Assembly: GCA_963556495.2 (NCBI GenBank)
Contig: OY747723.1
Coordinates: forward strand, 15,883,501 to 15,947,500
DNA length: 64,000 nucleotides
Reading direction: 5' to 3'
DNA from: Valencia hispanica
Taxonomy: Eukaryota; Chordata; Actinopteri; Cyprinodontiformes; Valenciidae
Part shown: positions 21,095-32,161 of the stretch, one piece after another
Layout of the letters: each line of letters opens with the position of its first letter
Numbering within the stretch: position 1 is the first letter of the stretch
The notes under the pieces: generated by a model
Database searches by the model: none
What the model was told of the DNA's origin: nothing
Seen by the model: only the letters and a program-made list of their open reading frames with translations
Position numbers and translations under genes: made by a program

Positions 21095-21654
21095 ATTGAA
21101 ATTTGACTGTCTACATGGACCCTGGAAAATTTATCCGATTATGACAAGTGTTTACATCCGCCACATGTTTGATTGGAATAAATCCTTTTGACATGCGTAG
21201 AACTATCTAAGATACCGGAAACAGCCATAGAGGAAGAAGTAGCAGGCTTTCGTTGTAAACAAACATGGCTGCGCGCGTTTAAAATGGAGCGGTACGATGT
21301 TCTGAGCGTGCTTTTATTTTTTCTGGTCACGGTTTTACATCTACAAGCCTTTATTGTTGTGTACACAGTCAAATTCTAATCCCAATACCTTTATTGTTTT
21401 TACGCCGACGTAAGGTACGTCTACGCATGACGTAACAGACATGCACGGTACCGACCCACATTCAGAAGAAGTGTTTCCATGCACAGCGATCGGAATAACA
21501 ATCGGCATAACCCACGTGTCTCAATCAGAAGAAAATGTTGAGGGAGTGTGATTGAGTCAAAGTATTCCGAATTGCGTGTTTACATAAAGCATTTTTATAC
21601 CGATCAGGCTTTTAATCCAATTACTTGTGTTCATGTAAACATGGCTACTGCTAC
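21095..21654. mobile_element. Non-autonomous DNA element (MITE) with inverted ends
   Basis: The left end CTACATGGACCCTGG...TTATCCGATTATGACAAGTG and the complement of the right end (CCATGTTTACATGAACACAA then GTAATTGGATTAAAA) are imperfect inverted versions of each other. The middle is CpG-rich in places (CATGGCTGCGCGCGTTTAAA near 21267) and repeats ATCGGAATAA-type motifs. Both flanks fit the Rex1-related insertion history. Superfamily not determined. Confidence 0.55.
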
Positions 21655-22735
21655 ACCTGCCGACTGCAGAGTCATCAGAGTATTTCTGCCGATGACAGGT
21701 TTCTGACTTGTACTGTAAGTCTGAGGTGTACAGAAAGAAAAGAAATGGTGAGAGTACGGTCCCCTGTGGTGCTCTTGTGCTGCTGACCACCTGGTTAGAC
21801 ACACAATCCTTCAGTCTCACAAACTGTGGTGTATTTGTCAGGTAGTCAATAATACAGGCGATTGTTGAGAAATCAAAGAACATGATTCTCACAGTGCTGC
21901 CTGCTTTGTCTAGTTGTCAGAGGGTCTGTTGAAGCAGGTGTGTAATGGCATCTTCAACTCCAAGTCCACAGCAATAAGCAAACTGCAGGGGGTCCTGATA
22001 ATTTCTAGTTTGCTTACTCAGGTCAGCCAATAGGACTCTCTCCAGTAGCTTTGTGATGTGGGATGTCAGGGCAACAGGGCAACCTGACTTCTGGAGACAG
22101 ATAAGTGGGTGAGGGAGTCAAAGGGAGCAGCAGCATCTCCTGACTTGGTTTAAGACAAACTTGAAAAAGCAGAAGAGCCTATGAATGAGGTAGAAGATAA
22201 AACATCTGAGGTGTGACAGAAAAGCTGTGTGTCAAAGGAGGGTGGGATGTCTGTCTGGCTAGGGACAGGAGAGGAGGATGCTGTACTTCTTCCTGAACTG
22301 AGCCAATTGAAGAATGTGTTTAGTTCATTGGCTCTGTCTAGCCTTCCATCTATCTGGTCCTACTTTTACTTGAAGCCTGTGATCTTGTTCATCCTTTCAG
22401 CATTATTGTTCCTTCCGCTTCTTCTCTAATCTTGACTTTAAGTTGCTTCTGTATACTCTAATTCCTTGTCTCCCTCCTTGAAGCCCATTTCTTTCTTGTT
22501 TACCAGTTCCTACATATTACTGGTGATCCAGGGTTTGTTATTGGGGAAGCATCTCACTGTTCTGGTGGGAATGGTGTTGTCTACACAGAAGTTTATATAG
22601 TCAGTCACACACTCAGTCATGGCATTGGTGTCCTTTCAATATGGCTGGCACAGAGCATCACAGTCAATTACCTCAAAACAACCATGCAAGGCGTCTTCAG
22701 CTTCCTCTTACCACTTCCTCACAGTTTTTTGTTAC
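21655..22735 (-). mobile_element. Rex1 LINE, linker and reverse-transcriptase start (piece 1 of 4)
   Basis: Minus strand, from high to low coordinates: EEAEDALHGCFEVIDCDALC, TECVTDYINFCVDNTIPTRT, VRCFPNNKPWIT, then after unaligned stretches YLTNTPQFVRLKDCVSN, STRAPQGTVLSPFLFFLYTS and CHRQKYSDDSAVGRC. These match Rex1 proteins, including the APQGTVLSPFLFTLYT block and the catalytic SDDSA (the YADD equivalent). Stops and frameshifts interrupt it. The frame continues at 15925. The 5' endonuclease half was not recognised beyond 22735. Confidence 0.75.
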
Positions 22736-22739
22736 AGGT

Positions 22740-23280
22740 TGCCTCTGAACAAGTTGTTCATTTTCCGAGCAGAGAAAAGTAAGATTCTGATCTGATTTTT
22801 CCAGATGACGTCTGGATAAAACAATTGCATAAAACAATTCTGTCTTCTGTTCTCTGGTAGAGCAGCTGACAAACTGTTGAAACTTTGAAAGTGTAGCAGA
22901 GAGTGAGCCATGATTAAAATCAACAGGTATAATTTTTCTAAACGTCTTTAGCTAAAAACATGTTTTTAATGAATTGTCATGAGTATATGAAATGGCTGTC
23001 AAAACTCCCAGCTGTGATCATTTCTGTAAAATGAATGTAACTAGAGCACTTTTGAATTAACATTTTAAGTTGATCAGAGTGTCTAGCAGCATTTAATTAG
23101 TAGTCCATATCTTCTTTATAAAATAATGCATCACAGAGGTCAGTTTATCTTAATCACTCTTCAAAGTAGGAAAGACAAGAGGGGATGCCATTCAAGTGAA
23201 TTGATTTTTGTAAGTCAAAAAATGGTTGCAAGAGAATAAATAAGAACTTTACAGAGATTAGATTTTATCTGGCCACCAAG
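22740..23280. other. No gene recognised
   Basis: AT-rich sequence following the Rex1 piece. Some of it may be unrecognised 5' Rex1 sequence, but no motif supports that. Confidence 0.4.
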
Positions 23281-23289
23281 CACAGTAAG

Positions 23290-23610
23290 CAAGATGGTAA
23301 AAGAGGTAAAGCTACCATTGGAGAATTGCAGCAAAATGTTGCATCTTAGTGTCATCGGGTCTCAGTAACATCCATTAGATGCGATCTACATGTGGAGTTG
23401 GCTTTGGGACTCAGACTGGAGCTGTGTGCATTTGGTCAGACCAAGATTCAGCTTTTCACCAACAAACATTTGAGGTGGGTTCAGTATGTTATAGAAGATG
23501 AATATACCAGAGGCACTCTGTGTAATACAGTGGAGGATCTTTGTTGCCGTGTGTCTGTTTATACACTTTATGTACTAGTGGTGCCAATACATGGAAGCAA
23601 CTGTACATTA
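23290..23610 (+). pseudogene. Tc1-like transposase relic
   Basis: The plus strand reads ATIGELQQNVAS, stop, CHRVSVTSIRCDLHVE, then QTKIQLFTNKHLRWVQ and RGTLCNTVE. This parallels the Tc1 order (T-KEIQ-NLA...VS-STIRR-LH...DETKIELFGHN-RRYVWR...NTLPTVKHGGGS), with the expected ~40 residues missing between LH and TKIELF. The glycine motif is lost. A short, old, internally deleted fragment without recognised inverted ends. Confidence 0.5.
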
Positions 23611-23639
23611 AATAGGACATTACCTATAGGTTTTAAGAA

Positions 23640-26600
23640 GAAATGTGATACTGTGGCTAACGCTGATACAATATGACATTTTAAATAGAAAAAGCCATTT
23701 TGAACACATGATAGTGTTAAAATGATTAACCCAGCCCAATGATTGTTTAGATGAAACTAAGCTCACATTTAGAAAAAATATTACTAAAAGCTGAATGTTC
23801 TTTTTTTCCGGTTCTTCTCTGTGAGACTTTTTACCTCGTTGTCTTTAATTTATTTTCTCCTTCTTCATCCTTTCATCACCAGTGTTTCTCTTCAGTCCTC
23901 CTCTGCCTTGCAAAGCCACAGCTCGTCACAGTCCTCAGCACCCTGCCCTCATCGCTAGTGTGTTTGACATTATGTGTCAAAGCCGGCCACACTGTCTTAT
24001 TTCAGTACTTGACATTTTCTTTTCATCATTCTTCTTCTTTTTTTTTTTTACACGCCAAATTCCCCCTGACCAGAGGCCTTTTTTTCCCTTTTTCTGTAAA
24101 TATGTCGGATGCAAAATGGACCTTGTGTCAACTTCTTGACAGACTTCCCCCTTGCATCCTTATTTGAACTTTAGTGATTTAAGAACCGCTGTTGTTTTTC
24201 ATATGAAGTTACATCAGAATGCTGACTCGGACAGCTTTCATCAGCAGAAATCTGGACCTGGGGTAAAACACTGCGCAGGGAAAACAGTCAATGATTACAT
24301 GTCTCCAGAGTTCAAGAAGTAGGAAAATTAAGTTGATGGAAAAATAAACTTGTCAAAGACAAATGGGAACTAAGTGATGGCAAACAAATTCTGCAAAAAA
24401 CTAGGAATTACATAAATGTCTTTGCTTTCATTTATCTTACTGTACATCTTTTTAATTTGCTGACTTATTTTGATTAAAAAAAATTGTTTTCTCCTAAGCA
24501 AATACATCTGTTGACTTTAACTCAGACATCACTGTAATTGTTTCTTGATTTCTACATGTTCACTGTCCGAAAACAGTGAGGGAAGAGTCCCGGGAGGAGG
24601 AGAAGAGGAGGAGGTAGAGGATTTGAGGGGGCGTAGAGGGGGGTGGGGTGGCAGCTGAAACCTCAGTGGTGTCACAACTGCCAATTTGTGGCCAGTTTCA
24701 GATGTTGACATCTGCATTCTTTCACGTTCAGTGCAACAGAGGACCAGCCTTAGATTGCTTTATTTATCTCTAAGCTCCTGCAGTTGAAAGGATGTACAGT
24801 TTCTGTCTGCATGACATGAGAAAAAGAGAAAAGAAGAACCAACAGTGTCCCAAAAGCAACATCACCATGTACTAATCTTACACAGGCTTGAATATCCCTG
24901 ATCACACAAATATCCACATACATAGAGAAAAAAAGTGGAAATCGAAATATGTCAGAATGCTAGACAAATCAGGAAACGATTGTAAGATATAAAATTGTTT
25001 CTAAGACTGATGGGAAAACATTTTTAAAATGGAAATTGATTTATTTAAAACTAAATCCAATTTATGATTTCTAAATTACGATAGTGCTGCAGCCTTGTTT
25101 CAGGGACCCTACTAGCCTTACAGTGCATATGTTCCTATTTGTCACAACATTTTTTCCTCTAGATACAGTAGATCATTTTTCTTGTGTTTATTCTTACTTA
25201 AATCTTTGGATTTAAGTAAATCTTTGGATTTAAGTAAGAGGAGGCTCTTACTTAAGGCTCTATGTGCAATATCCAACTAAAATTGGCGGTGTTTGCAAAA
25301 TTTAATATTTGTTTTTGGTGCAACAAATTAGTCGACTTTTGCTAATTTACATGAGGTTATTTGATTTCTAATGTATCGTTTTAACTAGGGAGAAAGTAAA
25401 ATCAACGCTTGACCAATTATGGTTTCTTAGCAACATTTGAGAAGTGTTTTTTCCTAACATGTTGGGTACACTTTGATGCAAAACATAAACAAATAATTCA
25501 TGTTTACAGCTATTTTGTAGGATCACATGATCCTCATTCCCAAGGATAAAACTGTGTTTCATTCTTCGCTGTGCTTCCAGTTTTTTTTTTTGTGAGGACA
25601 AAAGTTGTGTGACAGGAATATTTTCAAGTAATTAGAACTAATTGATTAGTTACATTTGAGTAAATGCATATTGGAAAGATGTCATGTAGAGATCATCAGA
25701 GTGCTTAAACAGATGTCAGTAAACAGCAGATATCAGCAGGAGTCCCTCTGACCTTGTTCCTTAAACTCTACAGTGTGAAGTGATTTAACCTTTTGGGACC
25801 AGACATCAAGAGTGCGTAGGAGGGACTGAGGGAGATAATGTTTGATTACCACATAATATGTAATAGGAATAGGAGGGTGCGGGGGAAGTTCAAGCATGGC
25901 GCCGTTTGTCTTGTAATCTACTTATAAAAAATCTAAAACGACTAAAGTACTCCAGTCTCATCTTTGTTTAAGGGAACAAGATATATTTTTCCACATCACT
26001 TGCTAGAAAAACTTTCCTCCTGCTTCATAAATGGAGCATTTTGCTTTGAACATGGTAAAATTTAATGGCTGGTGTTTCAGCCACTTTCTGTGTCGCTCTC
26101 CATAGGTTGCAGAGCAGGTTGCATGGCACAGACAGAAATCTACAGTAACCAATACAGTCTCCCTTTTACTCTAAATTATCGTTTGTACCTATTTGAAAAA
26201 CCATCATAGATTTTAGATTTAATTTAAATGTGTCTTTGATTCTTCAACATTTTTTGGGGTTTTTTTGTAAATCACCTGACATTCATTCTCTCTGCTTACA
26301 TGACATGGTTCTATTGTTTCTGTGTAGGGCATTCTAATCAAAACATTCTTGATACTTTATCCACCATCAATTCCTTGTGCTAGTGTATATTTGTCTATTG
26401 GTCTTTAAGAGGTCTAAAATCTGAAATTGATCCTACTGAAACATGCAAAAACCTTGTTTTTCACTTTGCATTTTAGAGTTCCTGGTATGAGCTCCATCAT
26501 ACGAAATGGTCACATTCAGGTAGTTGTTCTTAAAACTGCATTTTCTGGTTGATTGACAGTTTCTCCAACCACAGAACCATCTGACTGTCTTTCCTGTTGT

Positions 26601-26730
26601 TGTGTGTTGCGCGGTCTGCTAGCGACCTGCCCTACAGTTTCGTAGCTGCCGTGTTTGATGGCCCGAAGACGGTAACATGATATCCATCTGCATATCACAA
26701 CCAGATTGTAGGGGAGCTTTTAAGAGTACA
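23640..26730. other. No gene recognised; purine-rich tract and small hairpin
   Basis: Mostly unique-looking sequence. Contains a T-rich tract near 24032-24050, a G/A-rich stretch at about 24576-24650 with several G runs (possible quadruplex on the plus strand), and the duplicated hairpin at 25194-25240. No coding domain seen on either strand. Confidence 0.5.
25194..25219. repeat. Short inverted repeat
   Basis: TTACTTAAATC-TTTG-GATTTAAGTAA: 11-bp perfect arms with a 4-base loop, followed immediately by a second copy of AATCTTTGGATTTAAGTAA and, 10 bases later, TCTTACTTAA. Confidence 0.9.
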
Positions 26731-26749
26731 TTTGTGTTCAATAAACATC

Positions 26750-27130
26750 TTGTCTTTTCCTATTTGTAGCCCTGTTGGTCATTCAGCTGCTCTGAGTCTG
26801 TCTGAGTCTCAAGCACAAACAGCTGATAGTCAGGTCTGCTATCTTTATCCGGTATCTTCCCTGTGTACTCGCCTCAGCCGCGTCAACTCCGATTACCGTG
26901 ATTTCCTTTTATTCGGCCCTCCGCTCAGCCCGTCACACGCGCATAAAGGCACACAGCCTGTTGGATGCTGCAAACGAATGAGACGCATAGATGTGCTTAT
27001 CCTCCCACACCATTCCAGGCGCTTCTAAATGAAAGAGAATGGCAGTGATGCCACAGGCCACCCGGCGCTTCAAATGAGCACTCTGCAGTACATTGCACAT
27101 CATCTATCCGTCTACTTGGGAACCAGTGAG
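26750..27130. promoter_or_regulatory. Candidate conserved non-coding segment
   Basis: About 380 bp of balanced base composition with no repeat signature and CpGs retained (GCGCATAAAGGCACACAGCC, CAGGCGCTTCTAAATG, CCCGGCGCTTCAAATG). The 98-codon open frame across it has no recognisable domain. Resembles enhancer-type unique sequence by texture only. Confidence 0.2.
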
Positions 27131-27660
27131 TATGGTTTTGGGTTTCTGCATCCGTTGCCCAGACTTTTTTTCACCCCAGTGTTTGTTCTAGTAATAGATG
27201 GATCGTTTTTTTTTTACTTATGCAACTCATGTTTTATGACAATATGCACTAACTTTACATCAAAGTGTCAGAAGACATTTTCTAAAGGTCTGCACATAAA
27301 ACAGTTGGGACAAAGAAAGCTAAAACTAAATCCTATTTTCAGCCAACAGATCTAAATCATGATACTGCCACCACCGTGCTACAGTAATCCCACAGATGCT
27401 AGTTGCTCTAGGCCAGCACTGTATACATTCTTGCTTTTTTAGCATATTTCAGTAGATAAAGCATTTCCTTGTGGTGACCTCTTGCAGGACTTGGATTTGT
27501 AAGTTTGTAACTAACATTTAACTTCAAATCTAGGTGTTATATGGAAGGTTTGGAGGCTTGGGACATCACATTTATGTTGAATAGTTTAGTTATTGAATAG
27601 AGCCTAAAGTTGCTTTGATTTTCTCTTGGTGACTTGGCCCAGAGACAGCCAATAGCCCAA
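27131..27660. other. No gene recognised; possible Tc1 trace
   Basis: CATGATACTGCCACCACCGTGC at 27358-27380 resembles the antisense of the Tc1 glycine-rich motif, but too little surrounds it to support a call. Confidence 0.3.
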
Positions 27661-27668
27661 AACTGTGC

Positions 27669-27711
27669 TAATATCAGTACTGTGTTTCAAGGAAACACAG
27701 TACTGATATTA
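27669..27711. repeat. Perfect 20-bp hairpin
   Basis: TAATATCAGTACTGTGTTTC (27669-27688), loop AAG, then its exact reverse complement (27692-27711). AACTGTG occurs immediately outside both ends (27661-27667 and 27711-27717 region), giving a small direct repeat around the hairpin. No coding role. Confidence 0.95.
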
Positions 27712-27719
27712 AACTGTGA

Positions 27720-29590
27720 GCTGCGATGTGTGGCTTCGCAAAGCTGCACTAGGTGTTTATTATGTCTATTGTTATACTTTGAGTGTTTGCTTTAAATAAT
27801 ATACTATTTAGTCTTAAAATTTCAGCAGATCTTGTTTGAAATTGTGCCTGCTCAGGACACTGCAGACTGGTCTTTCTTTTCGGCTTGACTATCTGATTAC
27901 AGCCTGTTTGTCAGCTAAGTTTAACTTTTTGTCAATGTTACAACACCTGGACAGAACATTTCCTGCAGTTGGTTTCCAGAGTTTGGACAGTGCCACTTTA
28001 TATTCCCAAGAGAACATTACAAATTGTTCTGGCCCCTACATCTGAAACGGACAGGCTTATTGGAAGTGATTTGTTTTCAAAAGCTTCTTTTCTCTTGACA
28101 TCGCTAGCTCTGTTTTTTGGCTCTCCTCCCTCTTCCTGTTATGTTCTCATCTACGATCTTTGACTATTTGGTGTTGTTTTTACAAATACAAGCTCAACAA
28201 GTATCAGATATTAAAGTAATATTTTGACTGTGCCCAAAATATCTTCCAAGTCACCTTGTAATCTCAAAGTCCAGCTTTCCTACTCATGACTCACTCTTTG
28301 TTCCCCTGCCTTTCCATTTCTTCTGTAATTGTGCTGTGAGAGCTACGCGATGGATGTCAGGCACTGAAGGGAGAGGGGAAAAAAGCAGCTAAAGCAACCC
28401 TGGAATGTCATCCAGCCAGCCAGCCAGTCAGTCAGTCAGTGAGGCCAGGGTAGACAAAGTGCAACAGGACCACAAAGCTTTGAAGTGTGCCTTGAAAGTC
28501 GTGGACCCCGGGACGCTCCCTGGCATAGAGCAGCGAAACCTGATCACGCTTCATTATTTTGATGGGGAAATCAGACAGACGCTTCACTTGAGGTTTATTT
28601 TAGTGCTGCTAACCTCTTGTCAAAGCTCAGAGACGTTCACAACAGCAGAATGACGGGCACCTACACACACACACTGCCTCATATAGAACGCAGAGTGGAG
28701 CTCACTTTAGATTAAGCTACAAAGAACACATTCATCTTTTTCTAGTTCGATGTGTTCTGATCTCTTTCTTTGTCTCCAGTAACACGCACATTCCTTTTGC
28801 AACATCTGTAGAGCCTGATTACATTTGCTTTCTGTTAAACCAGAAACCTCTGTAGTTGAGGGTTGGTGTGTCTATTGGACCTGTGCCTCACTTGCTAAAT
28901 GAACTTCCTTCCTAATTGGACATTACCATTTCAACAGAAATGTTTGAAATTATATGCTTTTGTTTATGTGTTTTATATAAGGTATTAAAATCAAAAAGGT
29001 TATCCCCATGTAAACAAAAACGTGATAAATGGCTTTACTAAACTTGCTATTCCAGCTTTTGTCTGATCACACACAATTACATATTTGAAAGGCATGTATC
29101 GTTATTTTTCTTGAGTTTTCGTACATTTCGTAAATAAAGTTAAAAAACATGTAAAAAAGCTTACGTATGTACTGTTACATTCCTGTTTCTTAGGACTTTT
29201 GTCTTTGCAGAGTCTGCTTTAAATAGGACAGTACTGAAGGACTGTACCAGGGTGCTTAGACTGGCAAATATGCCGCTTTTAGGGTAGAAGGATTTTCTTC
29301 AAAATCAGCACATCTGAATTCAGACACAGAATTAACACATGAAGCATTTTGATTGTCAGCGCAGTGATTTAGAACTGTCATCAGGCAATTTGACGGGACA
29401 TCTTTCCTAGGTTTACACTATCACTTTTTAACCTACACCCTCCAGCCAATCAGAATCGAGTATTCACCTAGACCATGGTATAAGCTGTTATAGACTATCA
29501 GTTGGCCTTGCCTCTATCAAAATTATGTCTGGATCGTTCTGAACAGTCAAATGCAATGCACTTAAAAGTGCATGATAAGCGAACTCAATT
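27720..29590. other. No gene recognised
   Basis: Includes a short CAGC/CAGT tandem stretch at 28413-28440 and unique-looking sequence around 28440-28640. Open frames here show no domains. Confidence 0.5.
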
Positions 29591-30299
29591 TTCTCCCCAT
29601 ATTAGGCTAAGAAAATGCTGGAAAAAATAATAATACACAGTTTTAGTTAAATGTTCAATGCAGTCAAACGCACTTTGTCAAAATCGTGCCTCGTTCCGAA
29701 CAGAGTCAAGTGAACCAGCAGCAGCAACTGGTCCGGCTGTCTCTCCAAACCCCTAACTCCAGCATCCCCTGAATCAGCCCCTGCGCTCCCACATGAAGAA
29801 GAAGGTGAGCGGCTATTAGTATTGGTTTAATGTCAACACATTAATGTCTGAGAGAATTGCTGATATTGTAAAGGAGTTTTATGCGGTTCTAAAAGTTGGG
29901 CAGATTAGTGAGGACAAATTCTCTTCTGTGTGCCAACCACTGATCATTAAGTATTCCAGTGTCAAGGAGACTGCCTGGATCGTTTTAACAGTCTTTATTA
30001 AGGAGGACAACTCACACGCAGAGACAGACAGTTCGAGAGGAGGCTGCAGATCAGGTTGGTAGAGGGGTCTGGAGGATCTTGAGAAGATACATGGTGTTAA
30101 GGATAAGCAGGCTGAAATTGCTAGCTCAGGAGTTCCGAGGCTGGAGACCAGATGACAGAACAGTGTTGTGGTGAGTGAAGCTGTCTTTTAACTGTGGTGA
30201 GAGCCAATGAGGTGGAGGTGAGTTAGTGTGCACAGGTGGAGGTCGTTGATCTAGATGAGGTCCTGACATCCAGTGATCTAACTCCTGATTTTGAAAATC

Positions 30300-30635
30300 A
30301 AGTAAGACACCTAAACCGTGTATATGCTTCCAACTTCCTCCCTAACCTGTCATCTCCTGAACTCTATTCGTAAGCTGCAGCTGCAAAGCATCTTTGGAGA
30401 AGTGTGCATTGCTTTGCGTTTATTTAGCACACTACCAGTGACTGTAGCTGGTGGGGAGAGGGCATTCAGCAAATTAAAACTGATAAAAAACTACTTGAGG
30501 TCTACAATGTCTAAAGAAAGGCTTTGCAGTCTTGCTATGCTTTCCATTGAGAGCGAGTTGGCTAGAGAGCTCGATTTCAAAGATTTGATTAATGATTTTG
30601 CGGCTGAAAAGGTCCGACGTTGGACTTTTGTTTAG
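30300..30635 (+). pseudogene. hAT transposase, C-terminal dimerisation domain
   Basis: The plus-strand frame reads IFGEVCIALRLFSTLPVTVA, GGERAFSKLKLIKNYLRSTM, then SKERLCSLAMLSIESELARE and ends RRWTFV with TAG at 30633-30635. GERAFSKLKLIKNYLRSTMS-ERL--LAMLSIE is the hAT C-terminal dimerisation signature of DUF4371-type transposases. The stretch is intact for about 95 residues, but upstream sequence (FLPNLSSPELYS) is in a different frame and the catalytic part is absent. Non-functional. Confidence 0.75.
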
Positions 30636-30959
30636 AAATGTTGAGCAAGGATTAGATTAGAAATGATGTGGAAAGAGTAACTCAGACTCACCTATGTTAT
30701 ACCTTGGCCATTCTTTGATATAGTATGTTATGCAAGTTCTGCTTAGATTATTAGAAATTTTATATGGCCATTTTGTTTTATGGTGGTGTTTTCTTGCTGA
30801 AATTTTTTTTTCACCACAGATTGTAATTCCTGTTTTTTAAATTGGAGTTTTATTTTGAAATTTAAGTATCAGCATTGAAGCAAATAAATATAAATACATT
30901 TAATTGTATTAAGAGTGCTCAGTGTTTCCGTTACATTTCAATTGTCATGTTAAAAATAT

Positions 30960-31130
30960 TAGGTTAGATTAGATTAACTTTATTATCATTACCAGTGTAC
31001 AGTACAAATATGTACAGTACATACATACAAATATAAATATCTTTGAATACTCTATATGACACGTACAGCTATGCACAGTATATACATTATACAGTACTGA
31101 AGTAGTGCAGTATTACAGAGGACAAATTAC
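30960..31130 (-). mobile_element. Retroposon 3' end, antisense
   Basis: Begins TTAGATTAGATTAACTTTATTATCATTACC, the complement of the (AATCTAATCT)-type tails of some teleost non-LTR elements, and continues with TACAGTACA-rich sequence. No coding part left; family unresolved. Confidence 0.4.
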
Positions 31131-31341
31131 GGGGGTGGACATGGGATGGAGTTCAATTGTCTGATTGACTTAAATATATGAGAATGATAGTCAAAATACC
31201 ATAAACCGCATGATTTTATGTAAATTAATACGAAAAAAGTCTCAGTTGTGTTGGGGGCCCTGCCAAGATTCTTTTAATGGGGCCCAAAATCCTTAGCAGC
31301 GCACCTGCCTGCACATGTCCAATTTTACCAACCCGCACCCC

Positions 31342-32153
31342 TATGGCTGGGCGATAAATCGATTTTATCAATTAACTCGAATTTGCCGTCTAAGAAGATT
31401 TATTTTTGGGAAAATCGAGATTTAATACCCCCTCCCCCGACTGCTCTCTTGGGCTTCCGTAGTTTGGAGCAGGGTCAGCCAGTCCGTCACTCGCAACGCG
31501 TAGACGTCAAAATGGCAACTAGCAAAGGGGAGCTTGTTCCCAGAAAAGGGACAGTTTCTTCAATTATATGGAACTGGTTCGGTTTTGCGACATCAGACTT
31601 GGAGCAACAAACAGCACGCTGCGAAATCTGTTTGACGGCTGTTGCTACCAAAGGTGGGAGTACGACAAAATTGTTTCAACACCATGAAACAGAGGCACTC
31701 CGTCGAGTGGGAGAAGTGCTTCTCTTTACGAGATGCTCAAGCAAGCAGCAGCTCACAAAACACAGCCAAAAGACAAGCCACCATAGGAGAATCATTTTCA
31801 CACTGTGTCCCTTATGATAAGACGGGTGTCCAGTGGAAAACAATCACAGATGCCATCACAATTTCATATTGCCAAAGATATGGTGCCTGTTTATACAGTG
31901 GAAAAGCCTGGCTTTATTTACCTACTGAAAACTTTGGACACCAGGTATGTGCTACCAACTTTGCACACAACTTTGAATTCAGGTAGACTCCCAAAGGAGA
32001 TATTAAAATTAGAGTTAAAAAATAGATACTGTCATTTGTTATTTCTGTTTAAGAAAGTAAAGGGAGAAAGAAAAAAAATCGATTAAAATCGGAAATCCGA
32101 TGTGGTGTGAAAAAATCAGAGATTTTATTTTTAGGCCATATCGCCCAGCCCTA
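31342..32153 (+). mobile_element. Internally deleted hAT element with exact target duplication
   Basis: An 812-bp element starting TATGGCTGGGCGATAAATCG and ending ATATCGCCCAGCCCTA. Both sides carry the identical octamer CGCACCCC (31334-31341 and 32154-32161), the expected hAT target duplication. It retains the 5' part of a BED-finger transposase gene but lacks the catalytic and dimerisation regions, so it can move only with help from another copy. Confidence 0.92.
31512..32040 (+). pseudogene. BED zinc-finger hAT transposase (ZBED-like), N-terminal part, broken
   Basis: From ATG at 31512: MATSKGELVPRKGTVSSIIW, NWFGF, then a BED-type finger: ARCEICLTAVATKGGSTTKL then FQHHE. The CxxC pair is present but the usual HLK-HH histidine end is altered. 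The homologous reading continues in a second frame (EKCFSLRDAQASSSSQNTAK, RQATIGESFSHCVPYDKTGV) and a third (IAKDMVPVYTVEKPGF, LLKTLDTRYVLP), so at least two frameshifts occurred. BED fingers bind element ends; this copy stops after about 170 residues-worth of sequence. Similar sequences are annotated as ZBED1-like in fish. Confidence 0.8.
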
Positions 32154-32161
32154 CGCACCCC

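Larger units (their letters stand above)
29690..31310 (+). mobile_element. hAT element (ZMYM/DUF4371-associated type), decayed
   Basis: The coding relic at 30300-30634 marks a hAT element of the kind annotated as zinc finger MYM-type protein-like. Its 3' end is probably near 31260-31310, where TTGTGTTGGGGGCCCTGCC and TTTTAATGGGGCCCAAAATC lead to AGCAGCGCACCTG, like hAT termini ending GGCGGCGCCCCTG. The 5' boundary is not defined. 30055-30240 looks like unrelated inserted sequence. An antisense retroposon end (TTAGATTAGATTAACTTTAT at 30962) lies within the 3' region. Confidence 0.5.
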
